A stretch of DNA of 31,929 bases from CAZILN01 sp964540005 (GTDB lineage: Bacteria > Bacteroidota > Bacteroidia > Bacteroidales > SM23-62): positions 1 through 31,929 of the forward strand of contig CAZILN010000062.1 in assembly GCA_964540005.1 (NCBI GenBank). Reading direction: 5' to 3'. Position numbers and translations under genes: made by a program. Positions 31,121 through 31,929 of the stretch are shown here, one piece after another. Numbering within the stretch: the first letter of the stretch is position 1; every line of letters begins with the position of its first letter. The notes below the pieces were generated by a model. That model was given only the letters and a program-made list of their open reading frames with translations, was not told the DNA's origin and did no database searches.

Positions 31121-31831
31121 ATGAAGCGATTCCTTAAAGCCTTTTTTTCATTTTCAAGGAAAGAACAGCTGGGAATACTTGTACTTATTGCCCTGATAAT
31201 AATTGTCCTGGTACTGCGAAGCCTCCTGCCCGGATGGCAGAGCAGGGCTGAAAGGGATTTTTCAGAATACCGGGAACAGATCGACCGTTTTGAGGAATCG
31301 ATTTCCGGAAGCGGGACTGTACTGCCGGGCGATTCTGTTGCCTCCCAGCCGGGCGATCCTGTTGCCTCGCTGCCTCGACAGCCAGGTGAAAGAGCCGGTT
31401 CACAGGACCCCGAAAGGCCTTCTTCAGAGGCCGTCATGATCAATATTAATTCGGCTGACAGCATTGAACTTCAGCAGATCAGGGGCATTGGGCCCGTCCT
31501 TTCAAAACGGATCGTCAAATACCGCTACCTGCTGGGAGGATTTGTGAGCAGGGAACAGTTGAAAGAGGTTTACGGGATAGACGATGAAAGATATAATCAG
31601 ATAGAAAACCAGTTTTATACAGACACCTCAGGCATCCGTCATATGGATCTGAACAAGGTTGATCAGTATACCCTTGCCAGGCATCCCTATCTGAATGAGT
31701 CACAGGCCGGGGCCATAATTAATTACCGTAAGCTCAAAGGAAGCATAGCAGAACCGGAAAGGCTGCTGGAAGAATATATACTGGATGAAGAGGTGTACAG
31801 GAAGATCAGTCCCTACCTCGTGACCAAATAG
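31121..31831 (+). CDS. Membrane-anchored helix-hairpin-helix (ComEA-like) protein
   Basis: The 236-residue protein has a basic N-terminus (MKRFLKAFFSFSRKEQ), a single membrane helix (about 18-36, LGILVLIALIIIVLVLRSLL), a low-complexity linker with an eight-residue repeat, and then helix-hairpin-helix segments. The first HHH reads ININSADSIELQQIRGIGPVLSKRIVKYRYLLGGF; a second, weaker one reads MDLNKVDQYTLARHPYLNESQAGAIINYRKLKGSI. ComEA-like proteins bind DNA at the cell surface in transformation, but many Bacteroidota members have no shown role, so competence is not claimed. It lies 40 bases after the transporter gene. Confidence 0.9.
   Translation: MKRFLKAFFSFSRKEQLGILVLIALIIIVLVLRSLLPGWQSRAERDFSEYREQIDRFEESISGSGTVLPGDSVASQPGDPVASLPRQPGERAGSQDPERPSSEAVMININSADSIELQQIRGIGPVLSKRIVKYRYLLGGFVSREQLKEVYGIDDERYNQIENQFYTDTSGIRHMDLNKVDQYTLARHPYLNESQAGAIINYRKLKGSIAEPERLLEEYILDEEVYRKISPYLVTK
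31324..31371. repeat. In-frame 24-bp tandem duplication in the HHH gene linker
   Basis: Two adjacent 24-bp units (31324-31347 and 31348-31371) differ at only a few bases. They encode PGDSVASQ and PGDPVASL in the linker between the membrane helix and the first HHH. The unit is exactly eight codons, so expansion or contraction would keep the frame and change only linker length. Confidence 0.85.
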
Positions 31832-31929
31832 CAAAATTCACAAATTCACAATGAATCTGTAACTCTTGTATGCTTTTGTGTTAAATTCTTGCAAAATTCT
31901 GGAGTGAATACTTCATTTTCTATCAAAAT
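31832..31929. other. Terminal intergenic stretch, nothing assigned
   Basis: The last 98 bases after the HHH gene are AT-rich, with short repeated words (CAAATTCACAA and similar). No gene, clear hairpin or consensus promoter was seen. Confidence 0.6.

Noticed and set aside
31121..31831. Natural competence locus from the ComEA-like HHH protein
   Set aside because: No ComEC, ComF or DprA is adjacent, and HHH proteins of this kind are widespread in Bacteroidota.

Overview
The window looks like a chromosomal segment of a Bacteroidota bacterium, probably Bacteroidales or Marinilabiliales-like, though the order is a guess. The support is a PorT component of the type IX secretion system (T9SS), two secreted proteins with T9SS C-terminal sorting tails, a TamL-type BamA-like protein, a CCC-motif/DUF2752 membrane pair, and promoters of the Bacteroidota type (TTTG, about 20 bases, then TAnnTTTG). 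Shine-Dalgarno sequences are mostly weak. Most of the window is ordinary chromosome. No CRISPR array, tRNA, rRNA, prophage or transposase gene was seen.

Positions 1-6290: the 3' end of a glycosyltransferase (+) meets a seven-gene minus-strand run that starts at 6290. In transcription order it is aconitase, DUF2752, CCC-motif protein, LuxC-type acyl-CoA reductase, pRiA4b ORF-3-like protein, miaA and a Nudix hydrolase. Gaps are 0-39 bases or 4-base overlaps. The 3' end of the Nudix gene, stop codon included, has been tandemly copied into a 27-bp minisatellite that fills the gap to the glycosyltransferase.

Positions 6360-9540: a lone MacB/FtsX-type permease, a SiaC-family regulator and a very small T9SS-tagged protein lie on the plus strand. 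They are followed by four hairpin-forming repeats with compensatory changes, and an AT-rich ribbon-helix-helix/MazF toxin-antitoxin pair whose promoter sits inside palindromes. A strong terminator separates this from gapA.

Positions 9552-17599: minus-strand genes for GAPDH, a predicted outer-membrane barrel, an unlisted 42-residue lipoprotein (11584-11712), a 1093-residue sortilin/BNR-repeat exoprotein and a 786-residue T9SS cargo protein with a lamin-tail domain.

Positions 17791-31831: NfsA-like nitroreductase and an Omp85-family barrel (+); an SDR and an Ldh-family dehydrogenase (-); purL and porT (+); a TrmH-type methyltransferase (-) whose 3' end overlaps porT; tamL, class II fructose-bisphosphate aldolase, a sodium:neurotransmitter-symporter-type transporter and a helix-hairpin-helix protein (+).

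The themes are central carbon metabolism (aconitase, GAPDH, aldolase) and envelope biogenesis (PorT, TamL, Omp85 protein, T9SS cargo). The items most worth a second look are the gene-derived minisatellite, the covarying hairpin array beside the toxin-antitoxin pair, the Cys-rich membrane pair in the aconitase operon, and the isolated SiaC with a Ser at the likely phosphosite.
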